NCBI GenBank assembly: GCA_016708765.1
Contig: JADJFD010000002.1
Location: forward strand, 558,001-622,000
Length of the DNA stretch: 64,000 nucleotides
From: Chitinophagaceae bacterium
GTDB taxonomy: Bacteria > Bacteroidota > Bacteroidia > Chitinophagales > Chitinophagaceae
Direction: 5' to 3'
The translations under genes were made by a program, and so were the position numbers. Below, in pieces: positions 9,156-16,702 of this stretch. Position 1 is the first letter of the stretch. Each line of letters begins with the position of its first letter. The notes under the pieces are model-generated. The model had not been told where the DNA came from and searched no databases. It worked only from the letters and a program-made list of their open reading frames with translations.

Positions 9156-9692
9156 ATGAAAAAGATTCTCCTCTTTCTTTTCATGCTTGTAACAACAACA
9201 ACTATTGCCCAAAATAAGGATTATCTCCTTAGTTTGGATGGTATTGGCTCTCTAAAATTAGGAATGCCATTTGTAGAATTAGAAAAAGTGCTGAACTCAA
9301 AAATTATTCTAAAAGTAATTAATGTTGATCCTGTTGTACTTGTTGAAACAATCAAAGTAAAATATAAAGGCATTGATGTAGAAATAAGCCTCTGGAAAAG
9401 GCAGGATTATATTGCAGTGGATGGAATAAGTGCCAGCAGCCCATTATGTAAAACAAAATCAGGCATTGGTATTGGTTCTAACAAGTTACAAATTATTGCC
9501 GCCTACGATGGCTACCATATAGATGCAAAGCCTTTATTTGAATATGAAGGCGACAACAAACCCAAAAGAATTAAAACGAAAAGCACTGTAACCGTTAAAG
9601 AAGCTGAAGAAGGTTATGCCATAATTTTCAACCTAGTAAACAATAAAGTGGTGTCTTTTGATATACTTCCCATTTATGATGATGAGGAGTAA
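9156..9692 (+). CDS. Secreted protein of unknown function, tandem paralog A
   Basis: 178 residues with a signal peptide (about 1-19, cleaved near TTIAQ). The body has the pattern SLDGIGSLKLGMPFVELEKVL near the N-terminus, and SPLCKTKSGIGIGSNKLQIIAAYD in the middle. I do not recognise the family. The same two segments recur in the next gene (9749-10324), so the two arose by tandem duplication. No metal-binding or catalytic motif is obvious. Likely periplasmic or surface-exposed. A single cysteine in SPLCKT is conserved in both copies. Confidence 0.75.
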   Translation: MKKILLFLFMLVTTTTIAQNKDYLLSLDGIGSLKLGMPFVELEKVLNSKIILKVINVDPVVLVETIKVKYKGIDVEISLWKRQDYIAVDGISASSPLCKTKSGIGIGSNKLQIIAAYDGYHIDAKPLFEYEGDNKPKRIKTKSTVTVKEAEEGYAIIFNLVNNKVVSFDILPIYDDEE

Positions 9693-9748
9693 ACATCACC
9701 CTAATATTTATTTTATTCGAACTTGAAAGATTATTTAAATCTCATTGT

Positions 9749-10324
9749 ATGAAAAAAATATGCTTATTCTTTTTTATTGTTGTCGCCCCTTGTACAGCTG
9801 CGCAAAAAAAAGATCATATCATAAGTCTGAATGGACTTGGTTCATTACAACTTGGCATGTCGCAGGAAGGAGTAGAAAAAATATTGAATGAAAAAATTCT
9901 ACTGCCAAATTCGTTGGATACAATAAACGATAATTACCAGGATACGGCTAAACTAAAATATAAAAATATTGATGTGCAGCTTGAATTTAACCGAAGTTAT
10001 TATGCTCCTTATAAATTTCGTATGCGGTTAATTGGAATTAAAGCCAATAGTCCCTTATGTAAAACTGCGTCAGGTATTGGTGTTGGAACGGATATACTAA
10101 AAATTATTGCCGCCTATGACAGTTTGCATGTAAAGATTCAACCCGGCTATGTAAACTATTATGAAACAGAAGAAGGTGAAGGGAAAAGCACAGTAAGCAT
10201 TTTGGACGATGCTGCAAGTACTATGGATTACTTTTCAGATGCTTACACCATGGTGTTTTTTTTGCTGAACAAAAAAGTAATTTCTTTTGAACTAAAAGCT
10301 AAGCTAAAAGATGAAAAAGAATAA
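9749..10324 (+). CDS. Secreted protein of unknown function, tandem paralog B
   Basis: 191 residues with signal peptide MKKICLFFFIVVAPCTAAQ. It is a paralog of the protein just upstream. Shared blocks are LNGLGSLQLGM near the start and NSPLCKTASGIGVGTD followed by LKIIAAYDSLHVK in the middle. The C-terminal part is longer and more acidic than in copy A. Its stop lies 10 bases from the convergent stop of the enoyl-CoA hydratase gene. Unknown function; exported location is inferred from the signal peptide only. Confidence 0.75.
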   Translation: MKKICLFFFIVVAPCTAAQKKDHIISLNGLGSLQLGMSQEGVEKILNEKILLPNSLDTINDNYQDTAKLKYKNIDVQLEFNRSYYAPYKFRMRLIGIKANSPLCKTASGIGVGTDILKIIAAYDSLHVKIQPGYVNYYETEEGEGKSTVSILDDAASTMDYFSDAYTMVFFLLNKKVISFELKAKLKDEKE

Positions 10325-10334
10325 AAGTGATTGG

Positions 10335-11093
10335 CTACTTTGTTTTAAATTTTTCGATTGCTTCTCTTGTAAAATCACTCAGCACCAACCGGCCGCTGAT
10401 AGCTGCTCTTTCCATTAATAATTTATCCCAATGCTCTGTTCCCTTCCAAAATATTTTTTTCATTTCCGCCATTGCTTCAGGACTTGAGTGTGCTAAAGTA
10501 TCCGCCAATCTATCTATTGATGCATCCATGAATTCTGTATCAGGATGTAACTCTGCATACAAACCATTCCCTCTTGCCCATTCAGCATTGCGCCACAATG
10601 AAGCATCTATAGCTAATTGTGAAAATGCGGATGCGCCAATCTTTCTTTCTACAGCAGGGCCAACAACAAACGGACCAATGCCGACAGCCAGTTCACTCAG
10701 TTTTACTTCAGCACTTTCCGTAGCTATAGCATAATCAACTGCCGCAGCAAGACCAACTCCACCACCTACACATTTACCATGGATACGACCAATTATAAAC
10801 TTCGGACAGGTACGCATAGCATTAATTACGTTGGCAAAGCCACTAAAGAATTCCAACCCTTCTTCTTTAGTTTTTATAGCTATCAACTCATCAAATGAAG
10901 CTCCCGCACAAAATGCTTTCTCACCAGCCGATTTCAGAATAATGACTTTTACTTTATTTTCATTCCCAGCGACTTGAATAGCTTCAGATAATTGCTCTAA
11001 AATTTTTCCGGGTAGTGAATTGCTTTGCGGATGAAAAAATTCAATTGTTGTAATGCTATTGTGTAACTCAGATTTAACATATGCCAGTTCCAT
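10335..11093 (-). CDS. Enoyl-CoA hydratase/isomerase (crotonase) family protein
   Basis: 252 residues with the crotonase fold. The first oxyanion-hole segment is AFCAGASFDEL and the second is CVGGGVGLAAAVDYAIA. In classical hydratases the latter carries a catalytic Glu (GGGxEL); here the residue is Gly. The second Glu is present in KLSELAVGIGP. With only one acidic catalytic residue it may be an isomerase or a specialised hydratase rather than a general enoyl-CoA hydratase. The next minus-strand gene upstream is paaZ (12031-14103), so a role in phenylacetate or a related aromatic-CoA pathway is plausible, though a plus-strand gene separates them. Confidence 0.85.
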   Translation of the reverse strand: MELAYVKSELHNSITTIEFFHPQSNSLPGKILEQLSEAIQVAGNENKVKVIILKSAGEKAFCAGASFDELIAIKTKEEGLEFFSGFANVINAMRTCPKFIIGRIHGKCVGGGVGLAAAVDYAIATESAEVKLSELAVGIGPFVVGPAVERKIGASAFSQLAIDASLWRNAEWARGNGLYAELHPDTEFMDASIDRLADTLAHSSPEAMAEMKKIFWKGTEHWDKLLMERAAISGRLVLSDFTREAIEKFKTK

Positions 11094-11252
11094 AAAAATA
11101 ATTATTTCGTAAATATAAATCTTTATACTCGTTCCTTTTAAAACGCTTTACCTCAAAACTTGAAAGAAAAAGATACCAACCTAAAAGTAACTGCAACCAT
11201 TAAGATTTATTTATCTTCATTGAAACTATATTCTTAATTATTTCTGCTCTAT

Positions 11253-12011
11253 ATGAAATACGCTTTAAAATGTTTTCTTTACCTGGCCTTTTTATTACTG
11301 ACTACACAAATCGGGCTGACGCAATCTACCCGCAGTACTTTTGGTTTTTCTTATAAAATAAAAGAAAATGATGCTGAAAAATATGTAGAGATACTGGAAA
11401 TAATCAACAATGCAGGTGCGCAAAAAGCTGGTTTGCTTACAGGAGATTTGCTGGAAGAAATTGACGCCAATCAGTTAGAAGGTTTATCCAATTATAAAAT
11501 AGGCGATATTATTGCCGCCGCCAAAAAGAAAGGAACGATTACTGTAAAAAGAAAAAATGAGATGGCTGCACTTACCCTTACCTTAAAAGAGATACCCACT
11601 TACATCTGCCTTAGTAAAAGTTGTACAGAAGGACAGGTAAAAGTGTTGGATGTTTTTAATTTCTATATTTATGAGGGTGAGTTTAAGAGTGGGTTTTATA
11701 ACGGACAAGGCTCATTAACATTTAGCGGCAATAGTAAAAAATACGGGCCTTATCATTTTATAAAACAAACCGGAACGTTTGAAAAAGGAACATTTGTAAC
11801 TGGAATTACTCAATATGCGAATGCAAAATTTGAAGGCAAAGCTATTTCCGGTTTACCAACGGGTGAAGGTACATACACAGAAAATAGTGGGGCTATTTAT
11901 AAAGGGATTTTTTCTGACGGATACCTGATGGAAGGAGTTATAATTGCAACAGACGCTAATGGAAACAAGAAGGAAACAAAAGTTGTAAGAGGGCAACTCA
12001 TCAAAAAATAA
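11253..12011 (+). CDS. Secreted PDZ-domain protein with MORN-like C-terminal repeats
   Basis: 252 residues with a signal peptide (about 1-24). Residues about 28-110 resemble a PDZ domain: IINNAGAQKAGLLTGDLLEEIDANQLEGL is the usual carboxylate-binding and GDxIxxIDG region. The C-terminal half contains MORN-like units with the pattern YEGEFKSGFYNGQGSLTF, GTFEKGTFVTG, FEGKAISGLPTGEGTY and YKGIFSDGYLMEG. MORN repeats often bind membranes or proteins. The combination suggests a periplasmic scaffold; no protease domain is present. It is inserted between the minus-strand crotonase and paaZ genes. Function unknown. Confidence 0.8.
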   Translation: MKYALKCFLYLAFLLLTTQIGLTQSTRSTFGFSYKIKENDAEKYVEILEIINNAGAQKAGLLTGDLLEEIDANQLEGLSNYKIGDIIAAAKKKGTITVKRKNEMAALTLTLKEIPTYICLSKSCTEGQVKVLDVFNFYIYEGEFKSGFYNGQGSLTFSGNSKKYGPYHFIKQTGTFEKGTFVTGITQYANAKFEGKAISGLPTGEGTYTENSGAIYKGIFSDGYLMEGVIIATDANGNKKETKVVRGQLIKK

Positions 12012-12030
12012 TTACCCTGTTTTACTTTAC

Positions 12031-14103
12031 TTATTCTTTTTTTGCTACCATTGTCAATATTGTTGCCACTCCTGTTACCTCGTCCGTTTCATCAAAAAAT
12101 TCCACCAGCCATTTTACAATACCTTTCTCTATATCATCGCCTCGTTTAAAATCTTCAGGGTTCTCAACTACTCTTTTATCGTTCGGTAATTTTTCTTTGC
12201 AGGTAAATCGGATATAAACTTCAGCTCCTGGATATACAGGTTTGGTAAATCTTAATTCATCAATACCATAATTCAGCAGCACTGGATTTTTTTCATAACT
12301 GTCCACAAACAATCCGGCAGCAAGACTCATAATAAAATAACCATGTGCAACTTGTTGCTCAAACATGGTTCCTGTAAAATCAGTTGTTTTGATATGAGCA
12401 TAAAAATGATCGCCACTTAAATCCGCAAACTTATTAATATCATCAGCAGTGATAACTCTTTTGTCTGTAACAATCTGATCACCGATAACTAATTCTTCAA
12501 AATATTTCTTGAAAGGATGCTTTCCCGGCTCTTTTCCTTTTGCATTTGGTTGATAAACGTTTGTGATTTCTGTAATGGTCGTTGGCGAACCTTGTAATGC
12601 TGTTCGCTGTAAATAATGCTTTACTCCTCTTATACCTCCCATTTCTTCGCCGCCACCAGCTCTTCCCGGACCACCATGCACCAATAGAGGTAATGGCGAA
12701 CCATGACCTGTACTTTCTTTAGCACACTCATTATTCAATACTAATATTCTTCCATGATGAGTGGCAGCACCAACAACATATTGCCTTGCTTGTTTATAAT
12801 CAGCAGTTACAATAGTGGAACACAGACTTCCTTTTCCCAATTTACTCAACACAATAGCTTCATCCAAATTTTTATACGGCATGATTGTACTCACCGGACC
12901 AAATGCTTCTACATCATGTGCGGCTGTAGCAGTGAAAGGTTTTTCATTCATTAGCAATATCGGCGACATAAATGCACCTTTGTTTGCGTCCGCATCCACT
13001 ACTTCCACACTATCTAAAGAGCCATATACAATTTGTGATGATGCTAATAGTTTTTGCACCTGTTCTTTTACTTCATTGCGTTGCGACTGTCCGGCCAATG
13101 AACCCATTCTCACTGTTGAGTTTAGTGGATTTCCAATTACCGTTTGTGATAACGAAGAACCAATTGCTTTCCACACATCTTCCATTTTGTTCTCTTGCAC
13201 AAATATTCTGCGAATACCAGTACAACGTTGCCCGGCCTTTAATGTCATTTCTTTTCTTATTTCCTTTATGAAAATATCCCACTCAGGCATACCGGGTTTC
13301 ACATCTTCACCCATTACAATACAATTCAGTGAATCAGCTTCCATTGTAAATGGAACAGACTCTCTTAAAATATGCTGGTTCGATTTCAGCATTAATCCTG
13401 TAGTTGCAGAACCCGTAAATGTTACCACATCCTGCGATGTTACATGATCTAATAAATCGCCAGCACTACCACATACCAATTGCAAAGCACCTTCTGGCAA
13501 TATTTTTGAAGCAATGATTTCTTTTACCACAACCTCTGTTAAATAACTGGTGACTGTTGCTGGTTTTACAATACAAGGCATTCCTGCCAATAAATTCACC
13601 GCAATTTTTTCTAACATTCCCCATACCGGAAAATTAAATGCATTGATATGAATAGCCACTCCTTCTTTTGGCGAAAGAATATGTGTGCCCATAAATGTTT
13701 TGTTCAGGCTCAGGTTATGGCTTTCTCCATCAATACAAAAAACTTCATCAGGAAATTTTCTTCTAAGAGATGCATTTGCAAATAAATTCCCTATACCGCC
13801 TTCTATATCTACCCAACTGTCTGCCTTAGTAGCTCCAGATTGATAGGAAATAACATAAAACTTATCTAAATGATTTCTTAAATGTAATGCCAATGCTTTC
13901 AGCATATTTCCTCTTGCATGAAAAGTCATTTTTCGTAAAGCAGGATTACCAACTGTTCTGGCATATTCAGTAATACTTTTAAAATCTAATCCTTTAGTAC
14001 TTGCAGCACCAATCACATCACCAGTAACAGCATTGTATAAAGCCTGTCCATCACCATCGCCTGTTATCCAATTACCTGTTATATAATTTCCTAATTTGTT
14101 CAT
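12031..14103 (-). CDS. paaZ: Phenylacetic acid degradation bifunctional protein PaaZ
   Basis: 690 residues with the two-domain structure of PaaZ. An N-terminal aldehyde dehydrogenase domain (about 1-520) has the nucleotide-binding segment FTGSATTGLML, the general-base region TMEADSLN and the catalytic cysteine in AGQRCTGIRR. A C-terminal MaoC-like hydratase domain (about 540-690) has the signature TADDINKFADLSGDHFYAH carrying the catalytic Asp and His. The enzyme opens oxepin-CoA and oxidises the resulting aldehyde to 3-oxo-5,6-dehydrosuberyl-CoA. The ring-epoxidising paaABCDE genes are not in this window; a crotonase at 10335-11093 is the only likely pathway partner here. Confidence 0.93.
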   Translation of the reverse strand: MNKLGNYITGNWITGDGDGQALYNAVTGDVIGAASTKGLDFKSITEYARTVGNPALRKMTFHARGNMLKALALHLRNHLDKFYVISYQSGATKADSWVDIEGGIGNLFANASLRRKFPDEVFCIDGESHNLSLNKTFMGTHILSPKEGVAIHINAFNFPVWGMLEKIAVNLLAGMPCIVKPATVTSYLTEVVVKEIIASKILPEGALQLVCGSAGDLLDHVTSQDVVTFTGSATTGLMLKSNQHILRESVPFTMEADSLNCIVMGEDVKPGMPEWDIFIKEIRKEMTLKAGQRCTGIRRIFVQENKMEDVWKAIGSSLSQTVIGNPLNSTVRMGSLAGQSQRNEVKEQVQKLLASSQIVYGSLDSVEVVDADANKGAFMSPILLMNEKPFTATAAHDVEAFGPVSTIMPYKNLDEAIVLSKLGKGSLCSTIVTADYKQARQYVVGAATHHGRILVLNNECAKESTGHGSPLPLLVHGGPGRAGGGEEMGGIRGVKHYLQRTALQGSPTTITEITNVYQPNAKGKEPGKHPFKKYFEELVIGDQIVTDKRVITADDINKFADLSGDHFYAHIKTTDFTGTMFEQQVAHGYFIMSLAAGLFVDSYEKNPVLLNYGIDELRFTKPVYPGAEVYIRFTCKEKLPNDKRVVENPEDFKRGDDIEKGIVKWLVEFFDETDEVTGVATILTMVAKKE

Positions 14104-14175
14104 AGTACAATCGTTGTAGTCGTACGAAATTACCTGAAAACTAAAAAAGCATCAATATTCATTTTTCATCTGGCT

Positions 14176-14183
14176 TATCTTTG
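14176..14183 (+). promoter_or_regulatory. Promoter -7 element (TATCTTTG)
   Basis: TATCTTTG matches TAnnTTTG and lies 20 bases upstream of the lipoprotein start codon at 14204, in the divergent gap with paaZ. Confidence 0.6.
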
Positions 14184-14203
14184 CAATCTTAAATTTTTAG
14201 ACC

Positions 14204-14668
14204 ATGAAAAAAATTGTACTGCCTCTTTTGTTGGTAATCGTTGCTTTTGCTTGTAATAACAACCACGATGGACACAAACCATCTGATAAAGCTCCAAAAA
14301 CATTGGAAGATAGTTTAGTAAAAGATATTGATGACGGCCATATAGTTGGTATGTCAAAAATGGCTAAGCTGCACAAAGCACAACAAAACGTAAAGAGAGC
14401 TCTTGATTCAATTGCCGTGTTACCTGTAAAAACACAACAGGCCGCAGCCGAATACGTTGCTGCGTTAAATAAAGCAGCTGAAGACCTTAACTATGCAGAT
14501 TTTGCTATGGAAAAATGGATGACAGAATATAACCCAGATTCATCCCTTAATGATAAAGAAAAAAGATTGCAGTATCTGCATAGCGAACAAATGAAAGTGG
14601 ATAAGATGAAAAATGCAATTCTAAACAGTTTGCAAAAAGCAGATTCGATATTACAAATAACGAAGTAA
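14204..14668 (+). CDS. Lipoprotein of unknown function
   Basis: 154 residues. The N-terminus is a lipoprotein signal peptide ending in VAFAC, with the lipid-modified cysteine at about residue 17, followed by a polar His/Asp/Lys-rich linker NNNHDGHKPSDK. The remainder is predicted to be mostly helical and highly charged (KLHKAQQNVKRALDS, LHSEQMKVDKMKNAI). I do not recognise a named domain; similar short helical lipoproteins are common in Bacteroidota. A clear promoter element precedes it. Its 3' end converges with a DinB-like gene. Confidence 0.75.
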   Translation: MKKIVLPLLLVIVAFACNNNHDGHKPSDKAPKTLEDSLVKDIDDGHIVGMSKMAKLHKAQQNVKRALDSIAVLPVKTQQAAAEYVAALNKAAEDLNYADFAMEKWMTEYNPDSSLNDKEKRLQYLHSEQMKVDKMKNAILNSLQKADSILQITK

Positions 14669-14690
14669 TAGTTTGCAATCGTTACACATT

Positions 14691-15170
14691 TCAGCTTTGC
14701 AATGGCTTCACCCCAAATTGCTTTAAATGATGCAAAGCATGTTTGTGTAGTAGCTGTACATTCTGTTCGAAATTCAAATCACCAAAAAATGGATTGCGGA
14801 TAACCATTTCCGGATTTTTTTCAAATACTTCAAAGAAAGTAATTAACTCCTGTTGCAATTTTCCAATAGCGGCCTGTACTGTTTTGTATCTTAATGGTGA
14901 GGGCTCTTCGCCCATCAATGGATTGTTGGTATTTTCCTTAAACGGTTTTTCACTCATCAGAAACTCCCTCATTTTTATCAAATGATCTGGAGCTGTCATA
15001 ATATTATCAAACTTTAGCCGGCCATTCGCATTGGGTAATGCATCACAAGCCAAATGCTCAATCATTTGCTGCACATTCATTTTACCCCATTGTGATGGCG
15101 ATGAAGGATCTAGTTGCTGTAAATAAGAAACCAATCTGGTGCGAAGAAAATTTTCCTTTTCAATACTCAT
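14691..15170 (-). CDS. DinB/DUF1569-like protein
   Basis: 159 residues. Features typical of the DinB/DUF1569 four-helix family are the N-terminal WGKMNVQQMIEHLACD segment with a conserved histidine, the NPFFGDLNFEQN segment, and the C-terminal HKHALHHLKQFG, whose histidines are placed like the metal ligands of this family. A metal-dependent transferase or a detoxifying role is possible, but no substrate is known. Members of this family are sometimes found beside phenylacetate genes in Bacteroidota, and paaZ is 590 bases away. Cytoplasmic: no signal peptide is seen. Confidence 0.7.
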   Translation of the reverse strand: MSIEKENFLRTRLVSYLQQLDPSSPSQWGKMNVQQMIEHLACDALPNANGRLKFDNIMTAPDHLIKMREFLMSEKPFKENTNNPLMGEEPSPLRYKTVQAAIGKLQQELITFFEVFEKNPEMVIRNPFFGDLNFEQNVQLLHKHALHHLKQFGVKPLQS

Positions 15171-15270
15171 ATCGCCTGCTTTGAATCTGGCAATTTACAA
15201 AACCATTAAATACATCATAAATAAAAATGACGACCGGAGCCGTCATACAAAAAAATCGAATCTTTTCTTA

Positions 15271-15849
15271 TTAAACTATCTTCTTGTCTATTTCTTTACA
15301 AATCGACTTGAATATTTCATCCACCGTTCCTTCCCCTTTTATCGGATGAAATTTGTGTGCTTTTTTATAGTGTTGAGCCACTGGTTTTGTCTCATTACTA
15401 TAAACGGCAAATCGCTTCCTTATCACTTCCTCATTGGTATCATCGCTCCTGCCAGAAGTTTTACCCCTGTTTAATAGCCTTTTCACAAGTTCTTCTTCAC
15501 TTACTTCCAACGCCAGTACTGCGGCAATTTCCGTTTTCTTCAAATCAAGCAATTTATCCAACGCTTCAGCCTGAGCCACAGTACGAGGAAAACCATCAAA
15601 TAAAAAACCTTTGGCTTCACTATGTTTATCGAAGTATGAATCTACCATTCCAATTACAACTTCATCAGGCACCAATTGCCCATTATCCATAAACCCCTTA
15701 GCCTCAATGCCTAAAGGTGTTTTTTGAGATATCTCTTCTCTTAATAAATTACCGGTTGAAAGATGGATTAGTCCATATTTTTCTACTAAACTATCCGATT
15801 GAGTTCCTTTTCCACTTCCCGGAGGGCCAAATAAAATCAAATTAAACAT
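15271..15849 (-). CDS. adk: Adenylate kinase
   Basis: 192 residues from the ATG at 15849; an in-frame TTG two codons upstream is less likely. It interconverts AMP + ATP and 2 ADP. The P-loop is GPPGSGKGTQ, the NMP-binding segment is HLSTGNLLR and the family signature is FLFDGFPRTVAQAEALD. The length (about 190) and the short lid around LLNRGKTSGRSDDTNE identify the short-lid form without zinc cysteines. Nothing unusual. It stands alone on the minus strand with msrB divergent. Confidence 0.95.
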   Translation of the reverse strand: MFNLILFGPPGSGKGTQSDSLVEKYGLIHLSTGNLLREEISQKTPLGIEAKGFMDNGQLVPDEVVIGMVDSYFDKHSEAKGFLFDGFPRTVAQAEALDKLLDLKKTEIAAVLALEVSEEELVKRLLNRGKTSGRSDDTNEEVIRKRFAVYSNETKPVAQHYKKAHKFHPIKGEGTVDEIFKSICKEIDKKIV

Positions 15850-16024
15850 AAGCAATTACTAATCTTTGTATACGGACAAATATAACATTCAAGACTTGTA
15901 TTCTCAACACATCTGTGCATTTTGTATTTTTCAATAATTCTTTCATTTTTGTTAAGAAAGACAGCTTGTCCTTCAGCCGACAAACCATACTTCTCATATT
16001 AGCGTAAGTTTGATAAATAAGATT

Positions 16025-16606
16025 ATGAACAAATTAGTGAAATATTGCGTTTTAATACTGATTGTAAGCTTGCTTCAACAATGCAGCTATTCTCAAGGTA
16101 ATAGTTCAGAAAAAAAGTCAGTAAATATGGATACTGTTAAGAAAAATAACCCCGTTTATTCAACATCTAATAAAGCAAAAGTGGAAATGACTGATGAGGA
16201 ATGGAAAAAAATTCTTCCTGCAGATGTTTACCAGATTGCCCGCCAAAAAGGGACTGAAAGGCCATACACAAGTATTTTTGACAATTTTAAAGAAACCGGC
16301 ACTTTTTATTGTGCAGCCTGCGGAAACCCTTTATTTAAGAGTGATGCTAAATTCGACAGCGGATGTGGATGGCCCAGCTTTTATGAGCCTATTAGTAAGG
16401 AAAGCATCATTTACACACCAGATAACACTCATGGAATGTCCAGAACAGAAACACAATGTGGTCGTTGCAAAGCCCATTTAGGGCATGTATTTGAAGACGG
16501 GCCGCCTCCAACAGGTTTAAGATATTGCATCAATGGTGTTGTACTTGACTTTGCAAAAGCAAAAGAAGCTGAGATAAACTATAAGAATAAGGAGAAACCA
16601 GAATAA
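16025..16606 (+). CDS. msrB: Peptide-methionine (R)-S-oxide reductase, exported
   Basis: 193 residues from the ATG at 16025; a TTG 15 bases upstream is in frame. The N-terminus has a hydrophobic segment ending in SLLQQC, probably a lipoprotein signal. The rest is a complete MsrB domain. Zinc-binding CxxC pairs are seen in YCAACGNPLF and QCGRCKAHLGH. The substrate-binding SGCGWPSFYEPI and the catalytic cysteine segment RYCINGVVLDF are also present. It repairs oxidised methionine in envelope proteins. It is followed by a strong Rho-independent terminator at 16628-16656, so it is probably transcribed alone. Confidence 0.93.
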   Translation: MNKLVKYCVLILIVSLLQQCSYSQGNSSEKKSVNMDTVKKNNPVYSTSNKAKVEMTDEEWKKILPADVYQIARQKGTERPYTSIFDNFKETGTFYCAACGNPLFKSDAKFDSGCGWPSFYEPISKESIIYTPDNTHGMSRTETQCGRCKAHLGHVFEDGPPPTGLRYCINGVVLDFAKAKEAEINYKNKEKPE

Positions 16607-16627
16607 TAAGTTTCCAATCCTGAACTA

Positions 16628-16656
16628 AATCCCGGTCAAATCGCCGGGATTTTTTT
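16628..16656 (+). terminator. Rho-independent terminator of msrB
   Basis: AATCCCGG pairs with CCGGGATT across an 8-base loop, followed by a run of T. It lies 20 bases after the msrB stop. Confidence 0.85.
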
Positions 16657-16702
16657 ATTTTTCTAACCAATTCTATCTGGATAAATTTACTACCCCAAAT
16701 TA

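Noticed and set aside
12815..13447. Long plus-strand frame opposite paaZ
   Set aside because: It is antisense to strongly conserved paaZ codons, has no signal or domain, and is a compositional shadow.
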